Shown in pieces: positions 50,235 to 59,038 of a DNA stretch of 64,000 nt. The position numbers and the translations under genes were made by a program. The notes beneath the pieces were generated by a model. That model was given only the letters and a program-made list of their open reading frames with translations, was not told the DNA's origin and made no database searches. Where the stretch lies: contig JADFCQ010000006.1 in NCBI GenBank assembly GCA_015223225.1, positions 432,607 to 496,606 of the forward strand, written 5' to 3'. Position 1 is the first letter of the stretch; the number at the start of each line of letters is the position of its first letter. Source of the stretch: Acetobacteraceae bacterium H6797 (GTDB lineage: Bacteria; Pseudomonadota; Alphaproteobacteria; Acetobacterales; Acetobacteraceae).

Positions 50235-51068
50235 ATGATCCTTCGCCGACTTTTCCTCGGCCTTGCCGGGACCATGCTTATCAGCGCCGCCCATGCCCAG
50301 AACTGCACGCCGAAATTCGCGGCGAGCGAGCTGCTGGAGCCGGGCAAGTGGCAGATGTCGATCAACCCGACCCTGCCGCCGCAGCAGTTCGTCGACAGCA
50401 AGGGCGAACTTCAGGGCCTCAATGTCGAGCTTGCTCGCGCTATGGCCGCCAAGATGTGCGTCGAGCCCGTCTTCCTGCGGATGGACTTCCCGCCGATGAT
50501 CCCTGGCTTGCGCGCGGGTCGCTTCGACACGATCAATACCGGCCTCTTCTGGACGGAGGAGCGTTCGAAGCTCTTCTACATGGTCCCCTATGCCCAGCAG
50601 GCGATCAGCGTCTACACGCTGCCCAACAGCACGCTGAAAATCGAGAAGTTCGACGATCTCGCCGGCCGCGTCGTCGGCATCGAGAGCGCGACCTATCAGG
50701 AGCGCAAGTCGCGCGAGGTCAATGCCGAGATGGTTGCGCGCGGCCTCAAGCCGATCGACTTCCGCACCTTCTCGACGGCCAGCGAGACGGTTGCTGCCCT
50801 GCGTGCTGGCCAGCTCGAGGCCGCGATCAACATCGACGAGACGGTCAATGATCTCGTGCAGAAGCGCGTCGCCAAGGCGCAGGTCATGAGCCTCTTTGGC
50901 ACCGACATCACCTTCGCTTTCCGCAGCCGCGCGGTGGCCGAAGCGGCGGCCGAGGCGCTGACGGCGCTCAAGGCCGACGGGACCTATGACAAGCTCTTCG
51001 ACCGTTTCGGCATGACGCGCCTGACGGGCGCGACCTTCGCCATCCGTGGTCCCGGCCCGGCGAACTGA
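50235..51068 (+). CDS. Amino-acid-type ABC substrate-binding protein (family 3), paralogue of 42667
   Basis: A 277-residue periplasmic receptor with signal peptide (MILRRLFLGLAGTMLISAAHAQ). Ligand-binding segments SINPTLPPQQFVDSKGELQGLNVEL and FLRMDFPPMIPGLRAGRFD closely match the receptor at 42667. It precedes a permease gene by 38 bases. GGGAAAA lies upstream of the ATG. An ATPase gene is not adjacent. Confidence 0.88.
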   Translation: MILRRLFLGLAGTMLISAAHAQNCTPKFAASELLEPGKWQMSINPTLPPQQFVDSKGELQGLNVELARAMAAKMCVEPVFLRMDFPPMIPGLRAGRFDTINTGLFWTEERSKLFYMVPYAQQAISVYTLPNSTLKIEKFDDLAGRVVGIESATYQERKSREVNAEMVARGLKPIDFRTFSTASETVAALRAGQLEAAINIDETVNDLVQKRVAKAQVMSLFGTDITFAFRSRAVAEAAAEALTALKADGTYDKLFDRFGMTRLTGATFAIRGPGPAN

Positions 51069-51106
51069 ATTCCGCAAGCTGACCTTTCCCGGCAGGAGCC
51101 AGCCCG

Positions 51107-51823
51107 ATGTTCGATGTGAACGCCTTCCTGTCCTATCTGACCAACGTCTATCTGCTGCAGGGCGTGCTGGTGACGATCGGACTCACGATCGCCACCATGT
51201 GCATCGGGCTGGTACTCGGTACCGTGCTGGCGCTCATGCGCCTCTCGGGCAGTATCGTCCTGTCGAGCTTCTCCCAGTTCTATATCTGGATCTTCCGCGG
51301 CACGCCGCTGCTGCTCCAACTCGTGCTGATCTATACCGGCCTGCCCCAGATCGGCATCAAGCTGGGCGTGCTGCCCTCAGCCTTGTTGGCATTGAGCCTG
51401 AATGAAGCTGCCTATCTGTCGGAAACCATCCGTGGCGGCTTCCAGGGCGTGCCGAAGGGGCAGCGCGAAGCGGCGCATGCGCTGGGCCTCTCGCGCTTCA
51501 ACGCGCTGCGCCTCGTGCTGATGCCGCAGGTGGCGCGGCTGATCATTCCGCCGCTGGGCAATTCGCTGAATGGCTTGCTAAAGGCGACGTCGCTGGCATC
51601 GGTGATCTCGCTCGAGGAGCTGATGCGACGTAGCCAGGTGTTGATGCAGGAGAAGTTCGAGGTGCTCGAACTCTATTGCGTCGCCGCCGTCTATTATCTC
51701 GTGCTGACCACGCTATGGAACCTCGTTCAGGTCCGCCTGGAGCGGCATTACGGCCGCGGCTATGCGGAGGCGAGCGCCAAGCGCGGCAATCCCATTCCCC
51801 AGCGCCCGGCGGAGGTTGTCTGA
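51107..51823 (+). CDS. Amino-acid ABC transporter permease (HisM/GlnP type)
   Basis: An inner-membrane permease of 238 residues with about five hydrophobic helices. IFRGTPLLLQLVLIYTGLPQIG near residue 63 is a signature of polar-amino-acid permeases. The EAA loop is QREAAHALGLSRFNALRLVLMPQ near 125. GGAG lies nine bases before the ATG. With the receptor upstream it forms an importer that lacks a local second permease and ATPase. Confidence 0.9.
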   Translation: MFDVNAFLSYLTNVYLLQGVLVTIGLTIATMCIGLVLGTVLALMRLSGSIVLSSFSQFYIWIFRGTPLLLQLVLIYTGLPQIGIKLGVLPSALLALSLNEAAYLSETIRGGFQGVPKGQREAAHALGLSRFNALRLVLMPQVARLIIPPLGNSLNGLLKATSLASVISLEELMRRSQVLMQEKFEVLELYCVAAVYYLVLTTLWNLVQVRLERHYGRGYAEASAKRGNPIPQRPAEVV

Positions 51824-51826
51824 GCC

Positions 51827-52738
51827 ATGGCCTATGAAGTTCGCCGCGATTTCATCGGCTACGGTGCTAGGACGCCGCATCCGCAATGGCCGGGCGGCGC
51901 CGAGATCGCCGTCAATTTCGTCATCAATTACGAGGAGGGCAGCGAGCCCTCTATCGGCGATGGCGATGCGGCCACCGAAGTCGGCGTCTCCGATACGGCG
52001 CCTGGCCGGGGCGTGTCGGGCCGGGATCTCGCGGCCGAGGGCATGTTCGAATATGGCAGCCGGGCGGGCTTCTGGCGCTTGATGCGGCTTTTCGGCGAGC
52101 GCGACATGCGGCCCACGATCTTCGCCTGCGCCCTGGCGCTGGAGCGTAATCCGGAGGCTGCGAAGGCCATTGTCGAGGCCGAGCTCGATATCTGCTGCCA
52201 CGGCTGGCGCTGGGAGAACCATTTCCAACTCAGCGAGGATGTCGAGCGCGAGCGTATTGCGAAGGCCGTCGCCTCGCTGAGGCAGACCTTGGGCAAGGCG
52301 CCCGAAGGTTGGTATTGCCGCTACAGCCCCTCGGTCAATACGCGCCGGCTGCTCGCCGAGCATGGCGGCTTTCTCTATGACAGCGACAGCTATGCGGATG
52401 ACCTGCCTTTCTGGGCAGAAGTGAACGGGAAGGGGCATCTCGTCGTGCCCTATTCGCTGGCGACCAATGACGCGAAGATGGCCGGCCCTCTGGCCAGCCC
52501 GCGGGCCTGGGCCGAGTATCTCTGTGACACTTTCGACCTGCTGCGCCGTGAAGGCCGTGAGGGTGCCCCGAAGATGATGTCGGTCGGGCTGCATATGCGC
52601 ATGGTGGGCCATGCCGCGCGCGCGGCCGGGCTGGAGCGCTTTCTGGACCATGTGAAGGCTGCCGGCGACGCCGCCTGGGTTGCCGGGCGGGCGGATATCG
52701 CGCGCCACTGGATGGCGCAGCACCCTTATCCGGGGTGA
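51827..52738 (+). CDS. Polysaccharide-deacetylase-fold protein, PuuE-like (second copy)
   Basis: A 303-residue paralogue of the gene at 23742, sharing RRDFIGYGARTPHPQWPGGAEIAV, NYEEGSEPSIGDGD, DICCHGWRWENH and SPSVNTRRLLAEHGGFLYDSDSYADDLPF. It probably hydrolyses a cyclic ureide or amide. It begins three bases after the permease gene. Placement with an amino-acid-type importer hints at a nitrogen-containing substrate. Confidence 0.85.
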   Translation: MAYEVRRDFIGYGARTPHPQWPGGAEIAVNFVINYEEGSEPSIGDGDAATEVGVSDTAPGRGVSGRDLAAEGMFEYGSRAGFWRLMRLFGERDMRPTIFACALALERNPEAAKAIVEAELDICCHGWRWENHFQLSEDVERERIAKAVASLRQTLGKAPEGWYCRYSPSVNTRRLLAEHGGFLYDSDSYADDLPFWAEVNGKGHLVVPYSLATNDAKMAGPLASPRAWAEYLCDTFDLLRREGREGAPKMMSVGLHMRMVGHAARAAGLERFLDHVKAAGDAAWVAGRADIARHWMAQHPYPG

Positions 52739-52745
52739 GGGGCGG

Positions 52746-53246
52746 CTATTCCTTCTCTTCTTCCGCCTTTACCTGCAGCAGGGCCGCCTGAACGAGCTTC
52801 GTGATGGCCTTGTCGAGCACGGCAAGCTCCTCCGGCGTCAGGGCCTCGTGAAAGGCGTCATCGCGCGACTTGGCGGCTTGCATGAGGCCGGTGAACACCT
52901 TTCTGCCGGCCGGCGTGAGGCTCAGCGCCAGTTCTCGCGCATCGGCCAGGCCGGCGCCGCGCCGCACGAGGTCGCGCTCGACTAGCCCGCTCACCACGCG
53001 GCTGGCGAGGCCCTTATCCAGCCCGCTTTGCCGCGCGAGCTGTTTCAGCGTCATGGGCGCGAAGTCACCCAGCAGGGCAATGGTGCGCCATTCCATCAGG
53101 CTCACGTCGAAATCCCGCCGGTAGCGCAGCGCCGCGCCACGGCTCAGTGCATTGGCGAGCTGGTGGATGCGATAGGATAGCAGGTCCTTGATGGTGCGGC
53201 TGTCGGGCGTCATGGCTGGCGCTTGGGCGGGCTTCTTGGCTGGCAT
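52746..53246 (-). CDS. MarR-family transcriptional regulator
   Basis: A 166-residue dimeric repressor. The winged HTH includes LMEWRTIALLGDFAPMTLKQLARQSGLDKGLASRVVSGLVERDLVRR. N- and C-terminal helices form the dimer interface. The ATG at 53246 is preceded by the divergent promoter with the GTTGAC-AAA-GTCAAC operator at 53301-53315. It is divergent from the HMG-CoA-lyase-like gene, which it probably represses along with a second operator at 55127. Confidence 0.9.
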   Translation of the reverse strand: MPAKKPAQAPAMTPDSRTIKDLLSYRIHQLANALSRGAALRYRRDFDVSLMEWRTIALLGDFAPMTLKQLARQSGLDKGLASRVVSGLVERDLVRRGAGLADARELALSLTPAGRKVFTGLMQAAKSRDDAFHEALTPEELAVLDKAITKLVQAALLQVKAEEEKE

Positions 53247-53300
53247 GCGGCGATCATAGGCAGGCCGGGGCGGAACGTCTGCACCCAGTTGCTGCATATG

Positions 53301-53315
53301 GTTGACAAAGTCAAC
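53301..53315. promoter_or_regulatory. MarR operator, first site
   Basis: GTTGAC-AAA-GTCAAC, a perfect inverted repeat with a 3-base spacer, between the MarR gene and the divergent lyase gene. It matches the site at 55127-55141 except at one symmetrical pair. Confidence 0.8.
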
Positions 53316-53357
53316 ATAAGGTGGATACTCGCCGCCAGGGAACGACGAGGAAACACC

Positions 53358-54284
53358 ATGAGCGCGACGCCGCAGGTCATTCTCTGCGAATGCTTCGCCC
53401 GCGACGGGTTGCAGCACGAACCCGGCATCGTGGCCGCGTCGGAGAAGGCCATGATGTTGGAGCGCATCGCCGATTGCGGCTTCAGGCGCATCGAAATCAC
53501 CTCTTTCTCGCACCCTCGCTATGTCCCGCAATTCGCCGATGCGGATGAGGTGCTGGCGGCGGTGCCGCCCAGGCCCGGCGTCCTCTTCAAGGCGACCTGC
53601 CCCAACCCGGCGGCCGTGCGGCGCGCTCTGGAGGCCCAGGCGCGGGGCAGGGGGCCGGAGGAGATCAGCTTTCTCGTCTCCGCCTCCGAGGGCCACAGCC
53701 AACGCAATCTCAAGCGCTCCCGCGACGCGCAATGGGCGCAGGTCGAGGAAATGGCGGCCTTGGCTGGGAGCAGTTTCGTGACGGTCGGGACGATTTCCGT
53801 CGCCTTCGACTGCCCCTTCGACGGGCCGGTGCCGGTCTCCCGCGTGGTGGAGGATGCGCAGCGCTTCGCCGCGCTCGGCGTCAAGCGCATCGCCATCGGC
53901 GACACGATCGGCAGCGGGACGCCGCCGCGTGTCCGCGCCCTGATGCGAGCGCTCAAGCAGGCGCTGCCGGAGGATGTCGTGCTTATCGCGCATTTTCACG
54001 ATAGTCGCGGCACCGGCGTTGCGAATTGCATCGCGGCATTGGAAGCCGGCATCACCTATTTCGACACGGCCCTTGGCGGCACGGGCGGGCATCCGGCCGA
54101 GATCGCCTATGGCGAAGGCTTTACCGGCAATGTCGCCAGCGAGGATCTCGCGACTCTCTTCGAGGCGATGGGCGTGGATACCGGCCTCGATATGGCGGCG
54201 CTCCGCGAGGCGGGGCACGCGGCGGAGCGGCTTCTTGGCCGCAGGCTTCATGCGCGCACGGCGCGGTTGGGAGAAGCGGCATGA
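53358..54284 (+). CDS. HMG-CoA lyase-family protein lacking the catalytic cysteine
   Basis: A TIM-barrel lyase of 308 residues. The metal and substrate residues are recognisable: CECFARDGLQHEPG (Arg-Asp-Gly-Leu-Gln), EITSFSHPRYVPQFADADEV, and the metal-binding HFHDSRGTG and GVANCIAALEAG. The loop that normally reads GGCPY or GGCPF is here GGTGGHPAE, so the catalytic Cys is replaced by His245. The enzyme may therefore cleave a different 3-hydroxyacyl-CoA or work by an altered mechanism. The ATG at 53358 lies 42 bases after the operator. Confidence 0.85.
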   Translation: MSATPQVILCECFARDGLQHEPGIVAASEKAMMLERIADCGFRRIEITSFSHPRYVPQFADADEVLAAVPPRPGVLFKATCPNPAAVRRALEAQARGRGPEEISFLVSASEGHSQRNLKRSRDAQWAQVEEMAALAGSSFVTVGTISVAFDCPFDGPVPVSRVVEDAQRFAALGVKRIAIGDTIGSGTPPRVRALMRALKQALPEDVVLIAHFHDSRGTGVANCIAALEAGITYFDTALGGTGGHPAEIAYGEGFTGNVASEDLATLFEAMGVDTGLDMAALREAGHAAERLLGRRLHARTARLGEAA

Positions 54285-55084
54285 GCGGGGATGACGCGCT
54301 GCTGATCGAGCGGAAGGGCCCGCTCGTTCAGGCCATCTTCAACCGGCCCGCGCGGCGGAATGCCCTGAGCATGGCGCTGCTGCGGAAGTTCGACGCTCTG
54401 ATCGAGGAACTTTCAACGGACAAGACGGTACGTGTTCTGGTCATCAGCGGTGCGGGCGGACATTTCTGCGCCGGCATGGACCTGACCGACGAGGCCCCGC
54501 CCACATCGCCCGAAGAGAAGCAGGCCGCCCAGCGCGAGAGAAACCGCCGTACGGCCGCGCGCTTCGCTGCTATTGCCGCATTGCCGCAGGTGGTGATCGC
54601 CAAGGTGAATGGCGCCGCCTATGCTGGCGGCCTGGGCTTCGTCTGCGCCGCGGATATCGCGATTGCCGATGCCACCGCGCGTTTCGCCGCACCCGAGGTC
54701 CGGCGCGGTCTCGTCCCGGCGCAGATCCTGCCCTGGCTGGCGCAGCGAATGGGGCGCAGCGCCGCGAGGCGAATGGTCTTGCAAGCCAATGTCATCGATG
54801 CAGACAAGGCTCTTTCCCTCGGCCTCATCCATGAACTGACGCCCGATTTCGCCGCGCTCGATACGATGCTGAGCGAGATACTGGCCGATATTCTCAAGGC
54901 CGGGCCCGGTGCCATTGCCGAGACGAAGGGCCTCCTGGCTGCCCTGGGCAGCGCGGTGCCGGAGGATTACGCCGAGGCCGGCGCCGCTGCTTTTGCCCGC
55001 GCTGCCGCGAGCGAGGCCAAGGAAGGTATCGTCGCTTTCAAGGAGAAGCGCGATCCACCCTGGGTGATGCCGCTGCCGCTTTGA
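54281..55084 (+). CDS. Enoyl-CoA hydratase/isomerase family protein
   Basis: Crotonase-fold enzyme of 267 residues. FNRPARRNALSMALL opens the fold, GHFCAGMDLTDE and AAYAGGLGFVCAADIAI form the oxyanion hole, and APEVRRGLVPAQILPWL carries one of the two catalytic Glu positions. The second usual Glu is not obvious. It overlaps the lyase gene by four bases (ATGA), indicating a coupled step on the same CoA thioester. Confidence 0.88.
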   Translation: MSGDDALLIERKGPLVQAIFNRPARRNALSMALLRKFDALIEELSTDKTVRVLVISGAGGHFCAGMDLTDEAPPTSPEEKQAAQRERNRRTAARFAAIAALPQVVIAKVNGAAYAGGLGFVCAADIAIADATARFAAPEVRRGLVPAQILPWLAQRMGRSAARRMVLQANVIDADKALSLGLIHELTPDFAALDTMLSEILADILKAGPGAIAETKGLLAALGSAVPEDYAEAGAAAFARAAASEAKEGIVAFKEKRDPPWVMPLPL

Positions 55085-55126
55085 TGCAGACGCCGTCGAA
55101 GGAAATGCCCTCGTCAGGCGAATAAA

Positions 55127-55141
55127 GTTGATAAAATCAAC
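55127..55141. promoter_or_regulatory. MarR operator, second site
   Basis: GTTGAT-AAA-ATCAAC, a perfect inverted repeat; an extra A/T pair extends it to 17 bases (55126-55142). It lies 51 bases before the Bug receptor start. It shares size, spacer and core with the site at 53301-53315. Confidence 0.8.
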
Positions 55142-55192
55142 TAAAGAGATTATGCCCGAAGCAGAGCCACAAAGGCCGCGAGAGGAAACCCC

Positions 55193-56167
55193 ATGCAACG
55201 CCGCCATCTTCTGGTATCAGCCTTAGCCCTTCCTGCACTCGCGGTGCGGCCTGCCTGGGCCGCCTGGTCGCCGGACCGTCCCTTCAAGCTCATCGTGCCT
55301 TTCGCCGCCGGTGGGCCCGCCGATATCTTCGGCCGCATCTTCGCTGAAGCGCTGGGCAAGCAGCTTTCGCAGGCGGTGGTTGTCGAGAACCGGGTCGGCG
55401 CGGGCGGGCTGATCGGCACCGATGCCGTGGCCAAGGCCGCACCGGATGGCTTCACGCTCGGCCTTACGGGTCCCGGCGCGCTCTCTGTCGCGCCCGCCTT
55501 GCCGCAGCAGAAGATGCCTTTCGACATCTACAAGGATCTCGCACATCTGACGCTCGTGGCGCGGGTGCCGGAAGTGCTGGTCGTCAATGCGGCCAGCGGC
55601 CCGGTTGACCTGCCCGCGCTCATCGCCAAGGCGAAAGGGAAGCCCGGTGCGGTCACTTATGGCTCGGCCGGCGCGGGCTCACTGACGCATCTGGCCAGCG
55701 CTCTCTTCAGCATGGCGGCGGGGCTCAAGACCGAGCACATTCCCTATCGCGGCGCCGCCCCGGCCTCGACCGATCTTCTCGCCGGCCGCATCGATTTCAT
55801 GATCGCTGATGTTCCCGTGCTCAAGCCGCATATCGATGCCGGTGCAATGCGCGCCCTGGCCGTCACCACGGCGCAGCGCGTCTCCCTGCTACCCACCGTT
55901 GCGACGATGGGGGAGTTGGGGCTGGCGCAGGTGAATTCGGACAATTGGTACGGGCTCGCGGTGCCGGCCGCGACGCCGGCCGAGACGCGCGAGGCGCTGC
56001 TCAAGGCCTCCCAGGCCGCGCTGCGCGATCCGAAGCTGCTGCAGGATTTCGCGCGCCAGGCCGGTCAGGCAGCGCCGCTCGATCCGGATAGCTACGTGAA
56101 TTTCCTCCGCGCCGAGACGACGAAATGGGGCGCCGTGGTGCGGGAGACCGGCCTGGAGGCCATGTGA
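55193..56167 (+). CDS. Bug/TctC-family tripartite tricarboxylate transporter receptor
   Basis: A periplasmic receptor of 324 residues with signal peptide (MQRRHLLVSALALPALAVRPAWA). It shows RPFKLIVPFAAGGPADIFGRI, VVVENRVGAGGLIGTDAVAKA and EHIPYRGAAPASTDLLAGRIDFM. It probably presents the acid degraded by this operon to a TctAB channel. It lies directly behind the second MarR operator and its stop overlaps the next start (TGATG). Confidence 0.93.
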   Translation: MQRRHLLVSALALPALAVRPAWAAWSPDRPFKLIVPFAAGGPADIFGRIFAEALGKQLSQAVVVENRVGAGGLIGTDAVAKAAPDGFTLGLTGPGALSVAPALPQQKMPFDIYKDLAHLTLVARVPEVLVVNAASGPVDLPALIAKAKGKPGAVTYGSAGAGSLTHLASALFSMAAGLKTEHIPYRGAAPASTDLLAGRIDFMIADVPVLKPHIDAGAMRALAVTTAQRVSLLPTVATMGELGLAQVNSDNWYGLAVPAATPAETREALLKASQAALRDPKLLQDFARQAGQAAPLDPDSYVNFLRAETTKWGAVVRETGLEAM

Positions 56168-57150
56168 TGAGCGAAGGTGCCTTCGGCTTTCCATCCCGCC
56201 TGCCGGGCTTGCTCGGCATCCGCTACCCCATCCTCCAGGGCGGGATGAGCTGGGCTTCCTCCAGCGCCGCGCTGCCTCTCGCGGTGGCGCGGGCGGGCGG
56301 GCTCGGCGTCATCGCGGCCGGGCCGATGCGGACGGAGGCGCTGATCGCGGCCATCCGCGAGGTGAAGGCGGGCACCGAGGCGCCTTTCGCGGTGAATGTG
56401 CCGCTCTATAACAAGCGCTCTGCCGAGTTTCTCGACATCGTCGAGGCCGAGCGGGTGCCGGTGCTCATCTGCTCCCAGGGCGGCCCCAAGGCGCATCTGC
56501 CGCGCTTCCGCGCCTATGGCGCGAAATGGCTGCATGTCGTGGCCTCGGAGGCCCATGCGATCAAGGCCGAGGCGGCAGGAGTGGATGGGCTGATCGTGGT
56601 CGGCGGGGATGCCGGGGGCCATCCGGCGCCGGATGAGGTCTCGGCCATGGTGTTGGTCCGGGCCGTCGCCCGGAAGGTAGCCATTCCCGTCATCGCGGCG
56701 GGCGGCATTGCCGATGGCGCCGGGATCGCGGCGGTCTTCGCCCTGGGGGCGGAGGGCGCGCAGCTCGGCACGCGCTTCCTGATGACGCGCGAGGCGACGG
56801 TGCATGAGGCTTATAAGCAGCGCGTGCTCGAGGCCGGCATTGCCGACACGACGCTGGTCGGCCGTGGCGGCCTGCCGGTGCGCCAGATCAGGAACCGTTT
56901 CTCCGCCGAGGTCGATGCGGCCGAGCGCGCGGGGCAGCCGAAGGAGGCGCTGGACGCGCTCTATGCCAGCCGCAGCCTCAAGCTCGCCGCCTTCGATGGC
57001 GATGTGGATTGGGGGAAGGTCGAAGCCGGGCAGAGCGCCGGGCTCATCGGCGAGATCCTGCCCGCCGCCGAGGTGATGAAGCGCCTGGTCGCCGAGGCCG
57101 AGGCCACCCGCCGGCGGTTGCTCGGCTTGCCGGAACAGGCGGCCGCATGA
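56167..57150 (+). CDS. Nitronate monooxygenase/FabK-family flavoprotein
   Basis: An FMN-dependent TIM-barrel protein of 327 residues. RYPILQGGMSWASSSAALPLAVARAGGLGVIAAG is the family N-terminus. GLIVVGGDAGGHPAPDE carries the catalytic or FMN-contacting His, and IAAGGIADGAGIAAVFALGAEGAQLGTRFLM the phosphate-binding turn. Relatives include 2-nitropropane dioxygenase and enoyl-ACP reductase FabK. In this CoA-operon context it may reduce an enoyl-CoA or detoxify a nitro acid. Confidence 0.87.
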   Translation: MSEGAFGFPSRLPGLLGIRYPILQGGMSWASSSAALPLAVARAGGLGVIAAGPMRTEALIAAIREVKAGTEAPFAVNVPLYNKRSAEFLDIVEAERVPVLICSQGGPKAHLPRFRAYGAKWLHVVASEAHAIKAEAAGVDGLIVVGGDAGGHPAPDEVSAMVLVRAVARKVAIPVIAAGGIADGAGIAAVFALGAEGAQLGTRFLMTREATVHEAYKQRVLEAGIADTTLVGRGGLPVRQIRNRFSAEVDAAERAGQPKEALDALYASRSLKLAAFDGDVDWGKVEAGQSAGLIGEILPAAEVMKRLVAEAEATRRRLLGLPEQAAA

Positions 57151-57845
57151 TCCGGCGCGAAGACCACGGCGATATCCGCCGCCTCGTGCTCGCCCGGGCC
57201 GAGAAGCGCAATGCCATCGATGCCGGCATGGCGCAGGCCTTCATCGACGAATTGCGCGCGGCCGAGGCCGATCAGGGCGTGCTGGCCATCGTGCTGACGG
57301 CCGAGGGGCCTGTCTTCAGCGCGGGGGTTGACCTCGCCGAGCGCAAGGCGCTCGCGGACGACGAGGCCGCGAAAGCCCGGCGCTGGGCGCTGAGCGAGGC
57401 GATGCTGCTGGCCCCGGGCCAGACGGGTAAGCCGGTCATCGCCGCCATCCAGGCCAATGCGCTGGGTGCCGGGGCGGCCCTCGCCCTCTGCTGCGACATG
57501 GCGGTGATGGCCGAAGGCGCCGGCCTGGCCTTTCCCGAGACGAAGCACGGCATGGTGCCCTCACTCATGGCGCCGGTGCTCCGGCCCCGCCTTTCGCCCG
57601 CGGTGCTGTTCCGCCTGCTCGCCACGGGCCAGTCGGTGATGGGGCAGGAGGCTCTTTCCCTCGGCCTCGCCGCCGCCGTCGCGCCGCCGTCTCGTCTTCT
57701 GGAGGAGGCGGAAGCCCTGGCCCGCGTAGCCGCCACCTTGCCGGTGCCGCAGATGCGGGCGCTGAAGCGCCTCTGCGCGGCGCCGGCCCAGGATCTGGCG
57801 GAAAGCTTCGCTACCGCCCGCGCCATCGTCCAGGAGATCGCATGA
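57147..57845 (+). CDS. Enoyl-CoA hydratase/isomerase family protein
   Basis: A short crotonase-fold protein of 232 residues. LARAEKRNAIDAGMAQAF, PVFSAGVDLAERKAL (CoA-binding and oxyanion region) and LGAGAALALCCDMAVMAEGAGLAFPETKHGMVPSLMAPVL are present. It overlaps both neighbours by four bases. The substrate is not identifiable. Confidence 0.85.
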   Translation: MIRREDHGDIRRLVLARAEKRNAIDAGMAQAFIDELRAAEADQGVLAIVLTAEGPVFSAGVDLAERKALADDEAAKARRWALSEAMLLAPGQTGKPVIAAIQANALGAGAALALCCDMAVMAEGAGLAFPETKHGMVPSLMAPVLRPRLSPAVLFRLLATGQSVMGQEALSLGLAAAVAPPSRLLEEAEALARVAATLPVPQMRALKRLCAAPAQDLAESFATARAIVQEIA

Positions 57846-59038
57846 AGCCGCTCGAAGGCCTCACCATTCTCGACCTGTCCCGCGTTCTCGCCTGCCCCTT
57901 CGCCACCATGCTGCTGGCGGAGATGGGGGCGGAGGTCATCAAGGTCGAACAGCCCGGCAGCGGCGACGAGACGCGCAGTTTCGAACCCTTCGCCGAGGGG
58001 AGCGACGGCAGCGTCAGCGGCTATTACATGGCCTGCAACCGCAGCAAGCGCTCCATCACCGTGAATATGCGGCATGAGGAGGGGCGGCGGATCATCCGGG
58101 ATCTCGCGGCCCAGGCGGATGTGCTGGTCGAGAATTTCCCCGTGGGCACGCTGGCCCGGCGTGGGCTCGACTGGGCTTCGATGGAGAAGATCAACCCGCG
58201 CCTCGTCTATCTCTCCTGCACCGGCTTCGGGCAGAGCGGGCCTTATGCGAAGCGCAAGGGCTATGACACCGTCTTCCAGGCCATGGGCGGCATCATGGGG
58301 CTGACGGGCGAGCGCGGGGGCGGACCGGTGAAGCCGGGCCTGCCGGTGGCCGATCTTTCCTCGGGCCTCTGGGTCGCCATCGCCATTCTCGCCGCGCTGC
58401 AGGGCCGGGCGCGGACGGGTAAAGGCGGCCATGTGGATGTCTCGATGTTCGATGCCCAGGTCTCGCTGCTGACCATCGCCGCCGCCCGGCATTTCGCTCT
58501 GGGCGAGGTGCCGCCGCGCCTCGGCACCGAACATCCCGGCCGGGTGCCGAGCGCCAGTTTCCGCTGCGCCGACGACCGCTACCTCCATATCACCGCCAGC
58601 GACCAGCATTGGGCGCCGCTCTGCGCCGCGCTTGGGCTGAACGAGTTGGGCGCTGACGAGGGCCTCGCCACCAATGCCGGCCGCGTTGCCCGGCGCGAGG
58701 AGGTGATGGCCGCGCTGACGGAGGCCATGGCGCGCCTGCCGCGCGGCGAGGCCTTCGCGCGGCTCGATGGCGCGGGCGTTCCCGCCGGGCCGGTGCTGGC
58801 GCTGGATGAGGTGCTGAGCGACGAGCATGTCCAGGCGCGCGGCCTCGTTTCCAGCTTCGATCACCCGGTGCTGGGCCGTTTCCCGGCGCTGAAAACCCCC
58901 CTGCGCTTCGAGGGATGGGAAAATCCCGAGCTGCGCCGCCCGCCTTTGCTGGGCGAAGATACCGAGGCGGTGCTCGCGCAGCGCCTGGGCCTGGATGCCG
59001 CGCGGATCGCCGCGCTGAAAGAGGCAGGTGCCGTATGA
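57842..59038 (+). CDS. CaiB/BaiF family (class III) CoA-transferase
   Basis: A 398-residue CoA-transferase. LEGLTILDLSRVLACPFATMLLAEMGAEVIKVEQP is the N-terminal signature; NRSKRSITVNMRHEEGR, VENFPVGTLARRGLDW and STGFGQSGPY-like elements follow. The catalytic Asp is Asp171 in LPVADLSSGL. It overlaps both neighbours by four bases. It probably activates the substrate carried in by the Bug receptor. Confidence 0.92.
   Translation: MKPLEGLTILDLSRVLACPFATMLLAEMGAEVIKVEQPGSGDETRSFEPFAEGSDGSVSGYYMACNRSKRSITVNMRHEEGRRIIRDLAAQADVLVENFPVGTLARRGLDWASMEKINPRLVYLSCTGFGQSGPYAKRKGYDTVFQAMGGIMGLTGERGGGPVKPGLPVADLSSGLWVAIAILAALQGRARTGKGGHVDVSMFDAQVSLLTIAAARHFALGEVPPRLGTEHPGRVPSASFRCADDRYLHITASDQHWAPLCAALGLNELGADEGLATNAGRVARREEVMAALTEAMARLPRGEAFARLDGAGVPAGPVLALDEVLSDEHVQARGLVSSFDHPVLGRFPALKTPLRFEGWENPELRRPPLLGEDTEAVLAQRLGLDAARIAALKEAGAV

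Noticed and set aside
52746..54251. Long minus-strand frame extending the MarR protein upstream
   Set aside because: The extra 330 residues are antisense to the lyase gene and cross the divergent promoter and operator; MarR proteins are about 150-170 residues, fitting the start at 53246.
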